Source: Chrysemys picta bellii (taxonomy: Eukaryota; Chordata; Testudines; Emydidae). Taken from it: a DNA stretch of 64,000 nt. Each line of letters begins with the position of its first letter. Positions within the stretch are counted from its first letter, which is position 1. Where the stretch lies: positions 55,819,498-55,883,497 of the forward strand of contig NC_088791.1 in the NCBI RefSeq assembly GCF_011386835.1. Reading direction: 5' to 3'. Shown here piece after piece: positions 47,527-59,039 of this stretch. Below the pieces are notes generated by a model. The model saw nothing but the letters and a program-made list of their open reading frames with translations. It did not search any database and was not told the origin of the DNA. Both the position numbers and the translations under genes were made by a program.

Positions 47527-48044
47527 AAGGCTACGATTTTGTCATGGATATTTTTAGTTAAAATCATGGACAGGTCACCGGCAAGAAACAGAAAATCACG
47601 GAAGCTGTGACTAAAAACATACCTGACATAATGGAGAGGGAGGAGGGTTCAGCACCCTGCCCCTCCTCTGCCTGCAGCAGCTGGGAGCTGCAGGGACTGG
47701 CTGCTTGCGGTGGCTGAGCAGCTGCAAGGGGGGGCCCTGCCAGTGGTGGCAGCTGGGGATCTCAGGGGTCCCCACCAGCGCTGGCAGCCAGTCAGTTGCA
47801 GGGGTCCCCTGCGGAGGCTGGGCTGCTGTCGGGGTCCCCCACTGCTGGCTTCAGCGGATGTTGCTGAGCATGCTCAGTTCATGTGAGCATGCTCCGTACA
47901 CCCTAAGTAGCGCATTCAGCCAGATAACATTTTTTCACACTATAGGGCGGCTGGTCAGCTGTGTGGGGCCCCCAGTGTCACAGAGGTCACTGGAAATCAC
48001 AGATTCCATGACTTCTGTGACCTTTGTGACAGAATGGTAGCCTT
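47527..48044. repeat. DNA element with AAGGCTAC...GTAGCCTT termini
   Basis: Left end AAGGCTACGATTTTGTCATG, right end TTTGTGACAGAATGGTAGCC then TT, an 18-20 bp imperfect inverted repeat. Subterminal CATGGA...ATCACGGAAGCTGTGAC and GTCACTGGAAATCACAG are also inverted. The centre is GC-rich and low complexity (GCAGCTGGGAGCTGCAGGG). The 111-codon ORF inside (47705-48040) is not a gene. Confidence 0.65.
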
Positions 48045-49911
48045 ACTTATGATTTATAAGAATTCAATTGCATATTTTTGAGCCATATTCTCTTTGTTGT
48101 AATCCATGGATATTGATAACCTACGAATTCCTGTTTGTGGGTTGTTGAAATGATATAAATGGTGTGAATCTGAATTTACCTTCATATCATGCAGAGCTGG
48201 TTATCATTGACAAATACAAGGATAAAATTTTATTTTAAAATATTGTCAAGGACTTCAATCAAGGAAAGGGAGGAGATTGTAATGGAGCTATAGTACAGGA
48301 TGTTTTTGGAGACTGAGGAGGAGTCAGGTTGAAAGTGTTCTTTCCTACAAAAAAAAGAATATAGAAAAATCGAGCATCTTGGAAAGATTGGATATTTGCT
48401 CCTGGGGTATGTACAGGAATCTTTGAGCAGCTGGGAAAAATGGATTGGGCTGCTCACTTTATGAGCTAGTGTGCTAGGGGAGGAGGAGGAGATCTATCAC
48501 CTCCCTTCCCATGCACCTCAGACTCCTCTCGCTTTGCAATGCCTCCTGACTTCTGTAACGATTACATACAAAAGAGAGAACACTGCACCAGTACTCCATG
48601 ATCCACAGTAGTTTCCAGTTCTTTTCTGAGTTCAACCAAAGCTGTTAACTTTAATTTGTAAAGCCTAACGGGGATTTGATCCTTTTTACTTCAGAGAGCA
48701 ATTCTATTTCTGTGTGATACCATGGAGTTGAGAACCGAGTCTGTGGGTGTAATCATGAGGAGTCCGGAGAAGTAGTCTTATTGTGGGTCCTCATTGTAGA
48801 ATTTGCTTTGCCTACCATTTCGTCAGATTCTAAATTTATTGACCTTCAAGTCATGGTGTAAGGCACACTTGTTTTCAGTTTGTGGTTTTTTTGGGGGGTT
48901 TTTTGGTAAGAGTGAGGCAAGTAGCAAAACTTCAGAGAATCTAGAAAACTCTTACCATTTTTGGACTTTGGTTTTAATTCGTAGTGTAGTTTTTTTTAAA
49001 ATATAATTATACATACACCCAAGAGTCTTAGATGAACACACTTCTATAAATAATATGTACATAAAATATACACTAGGTTGAAGCAAGATCTGGGGAGCTA
49101 GCTGTTCCTTACTGGGTGTTTCCTGTGTACATGGATGTTTGTAATGGATACCACTCACAATAACAAAACAATCAAGGTCATGCACTTAGTAGGAGACCAT
49201 TTCTAAAACACTATTGATGTGACCATTTCCATTTGAAAAGATAGATTAAAAAGACCCCAAAACATTGATATCTTGTATTCTATGTTATCCACATTTTCAC
49301 CTCAAAAATTAGTGGTCTTAATGAAGGTAGTTTTCTGATAACTTAAATAATTTACAGAATAGTCTCCTGATTGCTATAATTAACTTAGAGGCAAGGTGGA
49401 TGAGATGGTATCTTTTATTGAATCAACTTCTGTAGATGAAAAAGACAAACTAACTTAGATTCCTTTGTGTATTGTATACAATACTTATCCTTTATTTGTA
49501 TTTAGATTTGTTTATAGCCTTGCAAACCAGACAGAGCAAATCTTACATTTGCTCTAACTTCTCCTTTTTGTATATTTATACATCGCTTTCCTTTGATCTC
49601 TTTATCTTTTTAATTTATTTCCAAAGTCTTAAATCAACACTTTTTCATTATCTCTGCTACATAACTTTGCCTAGTTTCCCTTGACCTTAATAAAAGTAAG
49701 TCTGAAAAGTTTGCCCTTTTTTTAGTTTAGTAAAATGCATGTTCTTTGGTTTGGGAATTTTTCTAATTCTTCGTCCAATAGACAAACATGACTTCCACGG
49801 TTTATTTCCCATTTTGAAAATATTGTTTCTGATTCTGAATAATTGCTTCTTTGAACTTTTCAATGTATTTTTATATTAAATCTAACCTGTAACATTCATT
49901 TTTTTGTATAG

Positions 49912-50031
49912 GTCTTGGATAAAAGCAGCAGGTTGTCTGAAAAGGAACTTGCAGAAGCTGCAAGCAAATGGGCAGCTGAAAAATCAGAGAAGGCTGATGA
50001 AAGCAATTTACCTGAAATTACTGAATATGAT
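49912..50031 (+). CDS. PPHLN1: PPHLN1 exon, codons 221-260
   Basis: 120-nt exon with acceptor TTGTATAG and donor GAT|GTAAGA, 40 codons, phase 0/0. It reads VLDKSSRLSEKELAEAASKW, then AAEKSEKADESNLPEITEYD. The mammalian counterpart is VLDKPSRLTEKELAEAASKWAAEK. The KELAEAASKWAAEKSEK stretch is Ala/Glu/Lys-rich and helix-prone. Among the most conserved exons in the gene. Confidence 0.97.
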
Positions 50032-53000
50032 GTAAGACTGATACATTCATATATTTATTTTAAAATATTGCAACTTTAACATTTTGCATATCTGCACTTT
50101 ATGATTTATGAAATATGCAATTCAGCAAAGAGTTGATAGTAGAGCTCTGCCTTTCAGAAAATATTTAATAGGAGGATGCTGTAGTGAGATCTTGTGTTTC
50201 TGAGATTTAATTATTTTTGAAAAATTTACATAGTTTGTTAGCATAGTATGAATTAACGTTGAACTAAAATGGATACATTGAACGAAAAGACTCCAAACCT
50301 GCAGGAAGCCCTGTGCTGGCGGACCCCTGCTCTCTCATTTAAGCTCCTTGTAGGATTGGGTCCTAAATGAGCAAGCAACAAAAATGATTAGGGGTCTGGG
50401 GCACATGACTTACGAGGAGAGGCTGAGGGAACTGGGGTTATTTAGTCTGCAGAAGAGAAGAGTGAGGGGGGATTTGATAGCAGCCTTCAACTACCTGAAG
50501 GCGGGGAAGGGGTTCCAAAGAGGATGGAGCTAGGCTGTTCTCAGTGGTGGCAGATGACAGAATAAGAAGCAATGATCTGAAGTTGCAGTGGGGGAGGTCT
50601 AGGTTGGATATTAGGAAACACTATTTCACTAGGAGGGTGGTGAAGCACTGGAATGGGTTACCTAGGGAGGTGGTGGAATCTCCATTCTTAGAGGTTTTTA
50701 AGGCCCGGTTTGACAAAGCCCTGGCTGGGATGATTTAGTTGGTGTTGGTCCTGCTTTGATGACCTCCTGAGGTGTCCAACCTTAATCTTCTATGTTTCTA
50801 TGATTCAAGGGAATTTTGAGAGACAAAATTTGATAATTTGTAGTAGGTTTTCCAGTAATTAATATGAATGAATTAGATTCTACAGTTAGTCATTTTAGAG
50901 AAAAATAAAGTAGCACTTACTGTTTATATAAAGTCCTACGTATAATTTGGTTCTTTCCTGCATAGGAAACTTCTGCTCAGAATGTTAAATTCAGATGAGT
51001 CCTTCTGTGTAAATACATAGTTAGTATATGTGTGTGTTACATGTATGTGTAAATAATTTGGAAATAAAAAAGCAGTCTGTGTATGGTTTCTTGAAATACT
51101 CTTCTGTGGTTTTCATACTTCTGGCATTAAAAAGAATTAGATTGAAGGAATAATCCTTTTTTCTTGTAGTTATTGTCATTATTATGATGCACTTAATCTT
51201 TCTTCTTACACAGAAATGATTACTATATTAAGTTTGTGTGTTTTATATTTATTATTTAGAATGTTGTTTGTAAAATTGTAGATGTTTTGTACTGGACCAT
51301 GTGGAAGACTTAGCAGACCCCGAAGCTAACTCAGTGCATCTCCAGGAAGTACGGAGCAAAACATGTCACAGTTCTGCCTCTCTTACCTAGTATTACTTTA
51401 GTGAAATAGCAATGTTCACAAATATTGTAAAGAGGGTGCTTGTGTGTGTATGCAGGTATACAGAGCAGGAGAAGTTACATCACAATACCTACTAGCCCCA
51501 GAACTAAGCCTATTTGGCAGATTGAAATATGTTGGGGCCGCAAGCTGTGCTGCCCCTTTGCCTCTGCTCTCCCATCTCCCCAACACTTCTTGGGACCGAA
51601 GGCCTTATCTCCTGCTGTGCACCTGTTTCATGCTAGTTCTTCTAGTCCCCTTGCCCTTCCCCCCCATACCAAATATAATGCCCCATCACAAAATAAATCT
51701 AGGCCTTCAGATAAACCAATTAATGCTGAGCTACTGGTCACGTAGGCCTGGATGGCAATTTCTTGTTCCTAACGTTGTTTATTCTGAAGATAAAATGTCC
51801 TTTAAAAATAATCCATGAAATAGTATAGTACAATACTATAAGTCAAATATAATGTCTCCAAAATTCAACTGATTGAGTCAAAGTTTACATTTATCTAGGG
51901 TTTAAGGCTGTGCCCAGCACTATAGTATCTGAGCATTTGCATAGTGTACAATATGTATAGGTCACCTTGGGAGGTTGAAAATTTTAACTGGGCAAGTGGG
52001 TTGAGTCATGTAAATGAGCCATTGGTCCCCTCCAGGAAAGGAGCAGCAGAGTGGTCCAAGTGTTACTGCTCTTTCAACAAGAGTGGAGGCAGAGAACAGA
52101 CCAGCAGAAGCTGCTGTTCTTAGAGGAAAACAAAATGACATTTTTCTAAGAGGAGAGGAGGGAAGAGTGAGAGAAGAAGAAACAGAGTGGCATACTGGAG
52201 AACTGCTGCGAAGCCAAGGCCTTTCTGCGCATCAGCTCTGTAAAGCAGAAAGAGAGAGAATCGGGGTGTAGGGGGGAGCCAGGAATTTGTTTAACTTAGG
52301 ATAGAATTTTGCAGGAGACAGAGTTGATCTATTGGTTTGGAAAATGAAAATGTGGGAATGTAAATTAAATAGCTGGGGCGGGGGTTGGGGTTGGGCTGAG
52401 GCTTTGAGGGGAGGTATCGCAGCATAGGTACTTTTCACCAAGGTTTATCAGTTTAGTTCTCTGACTATGAGGTATTGAAGAAATTTTCCAAGCCAGGGCT
52501 GTGTTTGTTCCCTTATCAAAATATTGGCTAACATTTTGTGCTGCAGTACCTGGGCTCAACAAAATGAGCTATAAACATAACGGCTGCTTTAGATTTTTCC
52601 TAATATCGATTTTTTTGGTTTGCTTCTTAATGTTGTTTGAACTATTTTTATTTGAATTAACGTTTTTTTAGCATGCTTAACTCCCTTTCAAATGAATGGG
52701 AGACAACATTACAAGATTTAATACAGTAACAGTATTTACTGTGCTTTTTTAATTATCTATATTGTCTCAAGAGTTTTAAACAGGCCCTCAGGACTATGCT
52801 AGCTGTTTCTTTTTCTTGTGTTCTTCCTATTAATTATGATGTCTTATTATTCCCCCTTCGTCTCCCACAATGGACAGTACTTCTGTCAAGCCTTACTAGA
52901 TTTCTTCATCAATTTTGCATTTATAAAATCTAATCACCCTTTAACAATACTGTTCTGTGAACCCATTTCTATATGATGGTGCATTCAAGTACCTTGTAGT

Positions 53001-53695
53001 CATTATTTCTCAGCTTCCCTGTTATCCTCACATTCTCAATCATTTCCTTCCTATCAGTACAGAGTAAATTTAGATGGCTTTTTCTAGTTGACGTCTAAAC
53101 TCCATGGGTCATGAACAGTCTATATTTTCCATCTTGGACAACTCCATGCACATTGTTAGTATTTTCATAAGTCATCTTCTAATTAATTTAGGAATCCGCT
53201 TGGTGCATGTTTTTATTTGTTGCTCAACAAATATCTAGGTAGTTAAATCCCCCCATCAATATTTATCCTGTACAATTGAATGCCACAAGAGTTCTTCCAT
53301 GAAGTTTTCAATCCTGTAATCCTGCCTGGTGGCCTGTAGCAGATTCACCACACCCCTCATTGTTGATTTCTAGTTTTGACATTGCTGTTATTATCAGTAT
53401 CATTTCTCCAACTTCTTTCTCAGACAAAGGGCAAGTAAATGATTCTGATAGAGATGTCCAACATGATCAAGGGACTGATTCACAGAGCATTTTTGAATTT
53501 CACTAAAAGTGTAAATTTTCATAAATTAACTATTTGTTGATGTCATATCCATAAGTGTAATTTTCAAATTTCTGTGGTAAAAATTTTGTACTGAGAAATT
53601 TCTGAAAAAGAGTGAAATGGTATTTGAGTAATTGTATCAAATAGAACTTAATGCAGCTAGAGCAAAAATGTTAATATTACTTATGTTTTTTTAAG
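50032..53695 (+). other. PPHLN1: PPHLN1 intron (3664 nt)
   Basis: Phase-0 intron, donor GTAAGA, acceptor TTATGTTTTTTTAAG. It contains one CR1 fragment (50371-50806). From 50807 to 53695 nothing is recognisable. The ORFs at 51440-51818 and 52014-52271 are overlapping or unsupported frames without homology I know. Confidence 0.75.
50371..50806 (+). mobile_element. CR1 LINE 3' end, + strand
   Basis: Carries the last part of the CR1 ORF2: VADDRIRSNDLKLQWGRSRL, then KHYFTRRVVKHWNGLPREVV, followed by a 3' UTR with GGTCCTGCTTTGATGACCTC and the terminal TTCTATGTTTCTATGATTC. The C-terminal coding part is open for 64 codons, so it is less decayed than the copy at 12225-13914. Same sense as PPHLN1. Confidence 0.93.
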
Positions 53696-53836
53696 GCGGG
53701 GTCCTCAGCTCCATTATATGTTGAACGGACAGAAGAAACAGAGACAAATATAACAGATAGTACAGAATTGTATGAAGACAACCAGCTTCTTGGCCGCTCA
53801 AAAGCAATTGCAACAAAAACCAAAGAGATTGAACAG
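53696..53836 (+). CDS. PPHLN1: PPHLN1 exon, codons 262-308 region, start of TASOR-binding helix
   Basis: 141-nt exon (47 codons, phase 0/0) with acceptor TTTTTTTAAG and donor CAG|GTGAGT. It reads AGSSAPLYVERTEETETNIT, then DSTELYEDNQLLGRSKAIAT and KTKEIEQ. Mammals have AGSTAPLFTDQPEEPESNTT and SKAIASKTKEIEQVYRQDCE here. The acidic first half is diverged, and the SKAIATKTKEIEQ end is conserved. It leads into the C-terminal helical domain that binds TASOR. It is the last PPHLN1 exon I can find in the window. By exon lengths its codons are 262-308, counting the split start codon as codon 1. Confidence 0.96.
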
Positions 53837-55049
53837 GTGAGTATTTTAGCTTCCTTGATGGCAATATGATGGTTTGTTAAGACTTTTGTAGGTGGCAGAA
53901 ATATATATAGCATTTTCCCCCCTCCATCCCCTTAAGGCAGAATATTACATTTTTGCCAAATATTTCCCCTTATTTCTTAATAGAAAACTTCAGTGATTTT
54001 AATATTTCTTTACATAGTTACAAAAAATATGTATTCAGATTTTTTTGGAAGTGGAAGGAAGTGTTCGTATCTATATCCATATAACATATCTCCCTGAAAA
54101 AAACCCAACACCTACCTTAAAAACAGAAAATTTCTACCCTTTCCCATATCTTTATACATAGCTCTTGACTTCCTGTCTCAATAAACAAAATGCAGCTAAG
54201 AAAATGGCTGCTTCTTGATGAGTTATTTCATATTCAAATGTTATACATTCAGAGCATTTAATATATTATTACTAATTTAGTCATAGGTTTACATTAGATC
54301 AAGTGATCAGAAACTATTTTTTCATTGTCGTTTTCTATAAGATTTAATGTTTAAAAATGTGAGTTTCAACTGCTGACAATTGATTCTCTTTTTTAAAATG
54401 TTACATTTGAATCTCAAAGCAGTTTTGTCTTCATCTGAAGATAACTAAGTGTTAGTAGGTTTAGATTTTGCTTTGGCTACAATATTTTATAGCTGGATGA
54501 GGAGAAAAATGTCTATCAAGACATATTGTTTTGCTCCACTACTAGCTCCTTTTCTTATCAGTGATGGCTAGTCCTTGTTCTACCCATTGCTTATGATGCT
54601 CAGCCACTTCCTTATTGAGGAAAAGATGCAGATCAGCCCATCAGTTTTCATTTGTCTTGAAAGGTTAGATGAAGTGTTAGAGTGCTGGCACAGTCACACT
54701 GTGAGGGATAGAAAAGATGGACAAGCAATCCTTCTCACAGTGCTTAATGGGTAACATTGTAAAACATCCCTCCGATCTTTTCCCCAGGACTTTAGAGAGC
54801 ACAGTTAAGAAATCATTTTCCACCTGGATTTCTAATAGTTTTCATCTTATTGTCTTATTGTTTGGCCTACTAAGCTGATGTTAGTACACTTGTGTCTACT
54901 GAATTGGCACACAAAGGACCAATATCTTCACTGTCAGTCAGTCTGTTCCACTTTTGGTGGAACATTCCCTATGTTTCCTCAGACTTGGTGGTTAAAGCAG
55001 TTAGCAAGCACATTTTCCTGCTTCATTTGCTGTAAACAGGTGAAGTCAC

Positions 55050-55616
55050 TGTGACGGGTTCTGTGTTCTTAAAGGTTGCCTGAGCAGCCAGACCTGGAGA
55101 GCAGAGCTGGTAGCTATGGCTAGTTCAGCTCTTGCGAGATGGAACTAATTGTTTCTCTGGACTGGGGGGAATCATAAAAAAGAATCAGATACGTCTAGTG
55201 GTGTGGGGAGTGAAAGAAGTGCTGCTGTGAAAGCAGAGGAGCTGCTCTCAGGGCTGCTCCTAGCCTAGCAGATTCTGAGCCAAAGTCCAGCTAGGGCAAA
55301 GGAGGAACTGCCTGGCTTGAATGAAGGAGGACTGTGCTGAGACCCAGGGATTGTAATCACAGTAAAAACTACTTTTTGTTTTTCCAAAGTGAATTCTTGG
55401 CTGAAAGAAACAGCCCTGTGTGGTTTGTGAGCAGTCGGACTAGGTGGAAGGAAGGAGCTGTGCATTTGTGTTGTATTTGGACCTGTGGCCAAAGGAAGCA
55501 GACTTATTTTCCTGTATTGAGTCGGGAATGTTTTTTCTTCTTTTTTTTGCACCTGACTTAAGTGGGCTGTGACCCCCCCCCCAACCCTCAAGGGAGTGTG
55601 ATGGTTCCATTACACA
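55050..55616 (+). repeat. Probable solo LTR or LTR-like repeat
   Basis: Starts TGTGACGGGTTCTGTG and ends GGTTCCATTACACA, similar in style to the solo LTR at 34042 (TGTGATGGGTT...). The flanks are imperfect (GTCAC before, GTGTC after; a shifted reading gives CACTG and CAGTG). A C-run lies at 55572-55582. No genes inside. Confidence 0.5.
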
Positions 55617-55833
55617 GTGTCAAAAGCATATACTGAGCTATGCCACTCTACCACTACAAATTCCCTTTTGATAACAAGAAATCTGGTGTAGAAAAATCAT
55701 TTAATCAGTAGTCTTGATGAAAAATTACTTAGCTCTCTTTAAGAGGAGAATTTGATTTTTAGACCCCAAAATGCTAATCTTCTATCTCCTGTAGTGTGAA
55801 TGTGCGCTATTGTTACGGAAAATCACAATAAGT

Positions 55834-58450
55834 CTCTATTCTATTCTATTCTATTCTATTCTAATACCGTGCCGCAGTACTAGAGTGCCTTCCAGTACTG
55901 CATTAACCAGCATGACTATGTATCTGTTATGTGTTGTTTTTTCTCTCATCCTCTCCCTAGAGGGTAAAGCATGTGCAGTGGAGAGTCTTAGTTTGGTAGT
56001 ATGTGGTTTTGTTTTGGTTTGTATTATATGCAAACCTGTTGCTTTGTGTTTATATTCGAGAAGACCAGAAATGTGCCTTGCACTTGGAGTGGTAAGTGAT
56101 GAGGTTTGTGAAGGTCCTTAGTTCTTGGAGGAATTTATTCCATAGTCTAGGACCACCCCTGGAGAAAGTTCTGTCTCCCACATAGAGGAGCTTTACTCTT
56201 ATTGTTGAGAGTTCCATTGCATCAGAGGAGCACAATTATTGACAACAGTCTTCACCCCGGAGCTTGAGATGATCGTTTAGATATCCTGGCCCAGGCCATG
56301 GAGCACTTTGAGGATAAGGACTGAGATCTTGAACTTCATTAAAAATTCTATGGGAAGTCACTGTAGAGAGTAGAGGACAGATCTGATGTGCTCACAGTAA
56401 CCTGTGCTAACTGAGGAGACATGCTGCAGGTTCTGTAGTAGTTTGAGTTCTCTAAGTGCTGAAGGCTTCATGCCCAGATATATTGCACTGCTGTAGTCCA
56501 GCTGAGAGGTGACAAAGATATGAATAACTGAATCCAGGTCTTTGTCCATCAGGAACAGATGAAGTTTCCTAGCCAAGCTGGTAGCAGCATCCACGAGTAG
56601 TGCTTTCTATGTGAGAGTGTAGCATCAGTAAGCAATCCAATTTCCCTTCTACACTCTGGACTGAAATGAAGAATTGTGGGTGTGTATCTTTAGCCAATGG
56701 AGACTTCACAGCTATTCAGAATATTTTCCTCTGCCCACCAGCATCAACTCTGTTTTGCTCGAGTCCAGCTTCAGCAGCTGTTCTTCATCCATGAGCTGAT
56801 CTTATCCATGTTGGTGGTAGTGAAGTGGTCATATGCAGTGAACGATAGGCAGAACTGTGTATCATCTGCATATTGCTGGCACCTGAATCCATGTTTTCTG
56901 ACCAGTTAAGTTAGTGGTTGCAGGTAGATGTTGAAAAGGACTGAAGAGAGAGTTGATCCTTGTGGAACTCCACAAGTGAGGTTTGATGATGGAGGTGCAC
57001 TTTTCCATCTCTACTCGTTGGGTGCATACCTTCAGGAAGGATTCAAACCATTTTAGTGCATTATGCTGGACTCCTGATATCTCTCGCCTGTGAATCAGCA
57101 GACTCTCATGGTCAACAGTGTCAAATTCTGCAGAGGTCAAGAAGGGTAAAAATGGATGTCTGCCCTCTCCTCCATTGACAGGAAGAAATCACCCAACAGT
57201 GCCACTACAGCAGTTTTGGTTCTTTGTTCTGGCTTAAATTCAGATACTGTTGGGTCTAGAATGTCAGCTTCAGTTAGATGAGCTTGTAGTTGGCCTTTTG
57301 CTATCATCTCTGTCAGCTTGCTAGGGAATGGGAGGTTTGACAATGGGCAACAGTTGGCTAGAATGGAAAAGTTTAGGGTGGGTTTCTTCAGTGTTGGTCA
57401 CACTGTTGCACATTTGATAGAAGTAGGGAAGATTCCTTCTCTGACTGAGGCATTGGCTATTTTGGTTACTAGTGGTTGTGAGTAATGCTTTCTGCCATCT
57501 CCTGTTGTCTAGAAGACTCCATCCCTTTCTGGTGGATGAAGACCTGGCTTCAGTTATTCTTGCCTTCATCTTGGCTGGGCAACAGCAATGTGATATGCCA
57601 AGGCATGAAACTGTCAGCATTTAAGAAACTCAAACTAGTAAGAAATACTGCAGTGCATCTCCTTAGCAATACATACTACCATGAGTACATCATACCTTCC
57701 CTCCACTCTCTACACTAGCTTTCCATAGAATTTTGAATCAAGTTCAAGGGTCTTGGTCCTTATCTTCAAAGCTGTGTCTGACCTTGGCCCAGGATATCTA
57801 AAAGATCATCTAAAGTTCCAAAACAAAGACCACGATCGATAACTTTACTCCTCTGGCACAATGGAACTCTCAACAATAAGAGTAATGCTCAGTGTGGGAG
57901 AGGAAATGGGACTGAAGGATGAACTCCCCTGAGAACTGTACCACAAATCTCACCACTTTCCACTTCAAGTGCAAGGCACGTTTCTTTGACCTGGCCTTCT
58001 CTAATATAAACACCGACCAACAGGTATATTTAACTAATAATAAGTTAAAAATCCCCTATCAAACCAAAACACTCATCAGCATACGCGTCTCCCTTTGGGG
58101 AGAGGATGAGAGAACAAGCCTGTGACAGACGTGTAGTCATGTTGCTTAATGTACTGCTGAAAGGTGCTCAAATATGTGATGAGTGCAGTATAAAAACTTA
58201 TATAGAATAGAATAGTGGCACTAGTTGTTCATAACTCTCTTTCACAAGCCAGGAAAGTTATGGGTCAAGTGGGTTCAGACTCCTTTAGGATATCCAGAAC
58301 ATCTTGATGAGTGAATGTACTGAATTCTGGAAATGCAGGTAGGCATAGTTTTGGTGTGTATAGGCGGAGTGGATCCAATGTGTTTGAAAAGGCTTCCGGA
58401 ATGTTACATGACACTCTGCAGTTTCTCCCTGGTTGAAACAATCTGTCAGT
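55834..58450 (-). mobile_element. L2-like LINE on the - strand, split by an inserted L2-like copy
   Basis: On the minus strand, reading from the right: a block resembling LDP-x-SWLVKESYE (about 58220-58330), then an interruption (57506-58217), then VSNLPFPSKLTEMIAKGQLQ (57343), FDTVDHESLL with LKWFESFLKV (57115-57030), TSQLDYSSAIYLGMKPSALR (56515) and RGGPRLWNKFLQELRTFTNL (56160). The 3' tail is a (TTCTA)n run on the + strand (55834-55865), i.e. (TAGAA)n on the element's strand. Frameshifts and stops throughout; the YADD block is not intact. The outer 5' limit is uncertain. Confidence 0.7.
57506..58217 (+). mobile_element. L2-like LINE 3' fragment, + strand, inserted in the - strand copy
   Basis: Reads MKLSAFKKLKLVRNTAVHLL (57606), HEYIIPSLHSLH (57680), and FHFKCKARFFDLAFSNI (57955), the same 3' region present in the minus-strand copy at 56515-56050. 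It ends ACTTATATAGAATAGAATAG, the same TAGAA-type tail. The minus-strand LINE reading resumes on its far side, so this is the younger insertion. Confidence 0.65.
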
Positions 58451-58477
58451 GTTTACATTTGCATTTAGAATAAAATG

Positions 58478-58605
58478 ATAGGTTATAAACTCTTTTGTGT
58501 AAGGACTGTCTTTTTGTTCCGTGTTTGTATAGAGAGTACAGTGGGTCAGTAATTAATGAGTAGGGCTCCTATGTGCTACCACAATACAAATAATATCTAC
58601 CTGAA
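58478..58605 (+). repeat. Old L2-like LINE/SINE tail, + strand
   Basis: TTATAAACTCTTTTGTGTAA, GGACTGTCTTTTTGTTCCGT and GTGCTACCACAATACAAATA are characteristic of a widespread sauropsid tail sequence, seen in reverse at 46690-46835. Confidence 0.5.
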
Positions 58606-58763
58606 TTTTTTAAAATCAGTTATGGTACATGAAGGATGATGCAACTGCTACCAAACATATTGTAAAATAATTAATTCTCACTTTAAATCAAAAATAAACT
58701 AAAAAGAAATCCAAGTAACTAAAGGTCAGACAACAGATTCCCAGGTTGTGTAAGTAGTTGTAA

Positions 58764-58975
58764 TGTAAAACTGTATTATTCTTTTCAGCCACTAAGTCAG
58801 ACCTTATTTAAGCTAACCTCACTCATACTTGGCAGAGCATTAAGGGATCTTACAGCGAACACATCCAGTATGTATCTCTCTGAGAAGTAAGTCCTGTAGC
58901 CAGTCCATATCTGGTCAGAAGACTGACCTGCTAGTAGCAGCTCTGCAAGTTACCATTTACAAGAGGTACATGACA
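58764..58975 (+). repeat. 5' LTR of the gypsy-type element
   Basis: Begins TGTAAAACTGTATTATTC and ends AAGAGGTACATGACA. It aligns along its length with 62670-62892: CTTATTTAAGCTAACCTCA, TGGCAGAGCATTAA, GTAGCCAGTCCATATCTGGT. TTATTTAAGC may be the TATA-like promoter. A direct repeat of the flank was not clear. Confidence 0.85.
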
Positions 58976-58988
58976 TGGTGTCAGAAGT
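58976..58988 (+). promoter_or_regulatory. Primer-binding site, tRNA-Leu type
   Basis: TGGTGTCAGAAGT directly after the LTR. It matches the complement of the 3' end of a vertebrate tRNA-Leu (…ACTTCTGACACCA), as expected for minus-strand priming. Confidence 0.75.
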
Positions 58989-59039
58989 AACTTAGTGCCA
59001 GAAGAGAACAGAAACAGAAGGACGAGAGCAACAAAGGTT

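Larger units (their letters stand above)
45520..49911 (+). other. PPHLN1: PPHLN1 intron (4392 nt)
   Basis: Phase-0 intron, donor GTGAAC, acceptor TTTTTTTGTATAG. It contains two MITE-like elements (46001-46276 and 47527-48044) and an old LINE tail (46690-46835). The rest (45520-46000, 46836-47526, 48045-49911) has nothing recognisable. Confidence 0.75.
4785..53836 (+). other. PPHLN1: PPHLN1 (periphilin-1) locus, 8 exons, both ends outside the window
   Basis: The exons, listed separately, encode 308 codons in one uninterrupted frame. The order matches vertebrate periphilin-1 as I know it: a charged N-terminus beginning MAYRRDEMWSEG, a DRP/Tyr/Arg-rich segment, an RS-like segment, an alanine-rich helix-prone segment (KELAEAASKWAAEK), then RSKAIATKTKEIEQ leading into the C-terminal helical domain. 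In mammals periphilin joins TASOR and MPP8 in the nuclear HUSH complex. HUSH directs H3K9 trimethylation through SETDB1 onto retroelements and other intron-poor transcribed DNA. The disordered N-terminal part self-associates and binds RNA, and the C-terminal helices bind TASOR. The codons after EIEQ (CETFGMVV... in mammals) were not found up to 64000. No stop or frameshift breaks the joined frame, so the gene looks functional. The function is inferred by orthology. Confidence 0.95.

Noticed and set aside
47705..48040. 111-codon ORF with Gly/Cys-rich product
   Set aside because: Entirely inside the GC-rich inverted-repeat element 47527-48044.
55830..55870. (TTCTA)n as a free microsatellite
   Set aside because: It is the 3' tail of the minus-strand LINE; the same tail type ends the + strand copy at 58217.
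56862..57620. Host gene on the minus strand with reverse-transcriptase-like protein
   Set aside because: The blocks VSNLPF and FDTVDH are L2-type LINE RT, broken by stops and frameshifts, with a TAGAA tail.
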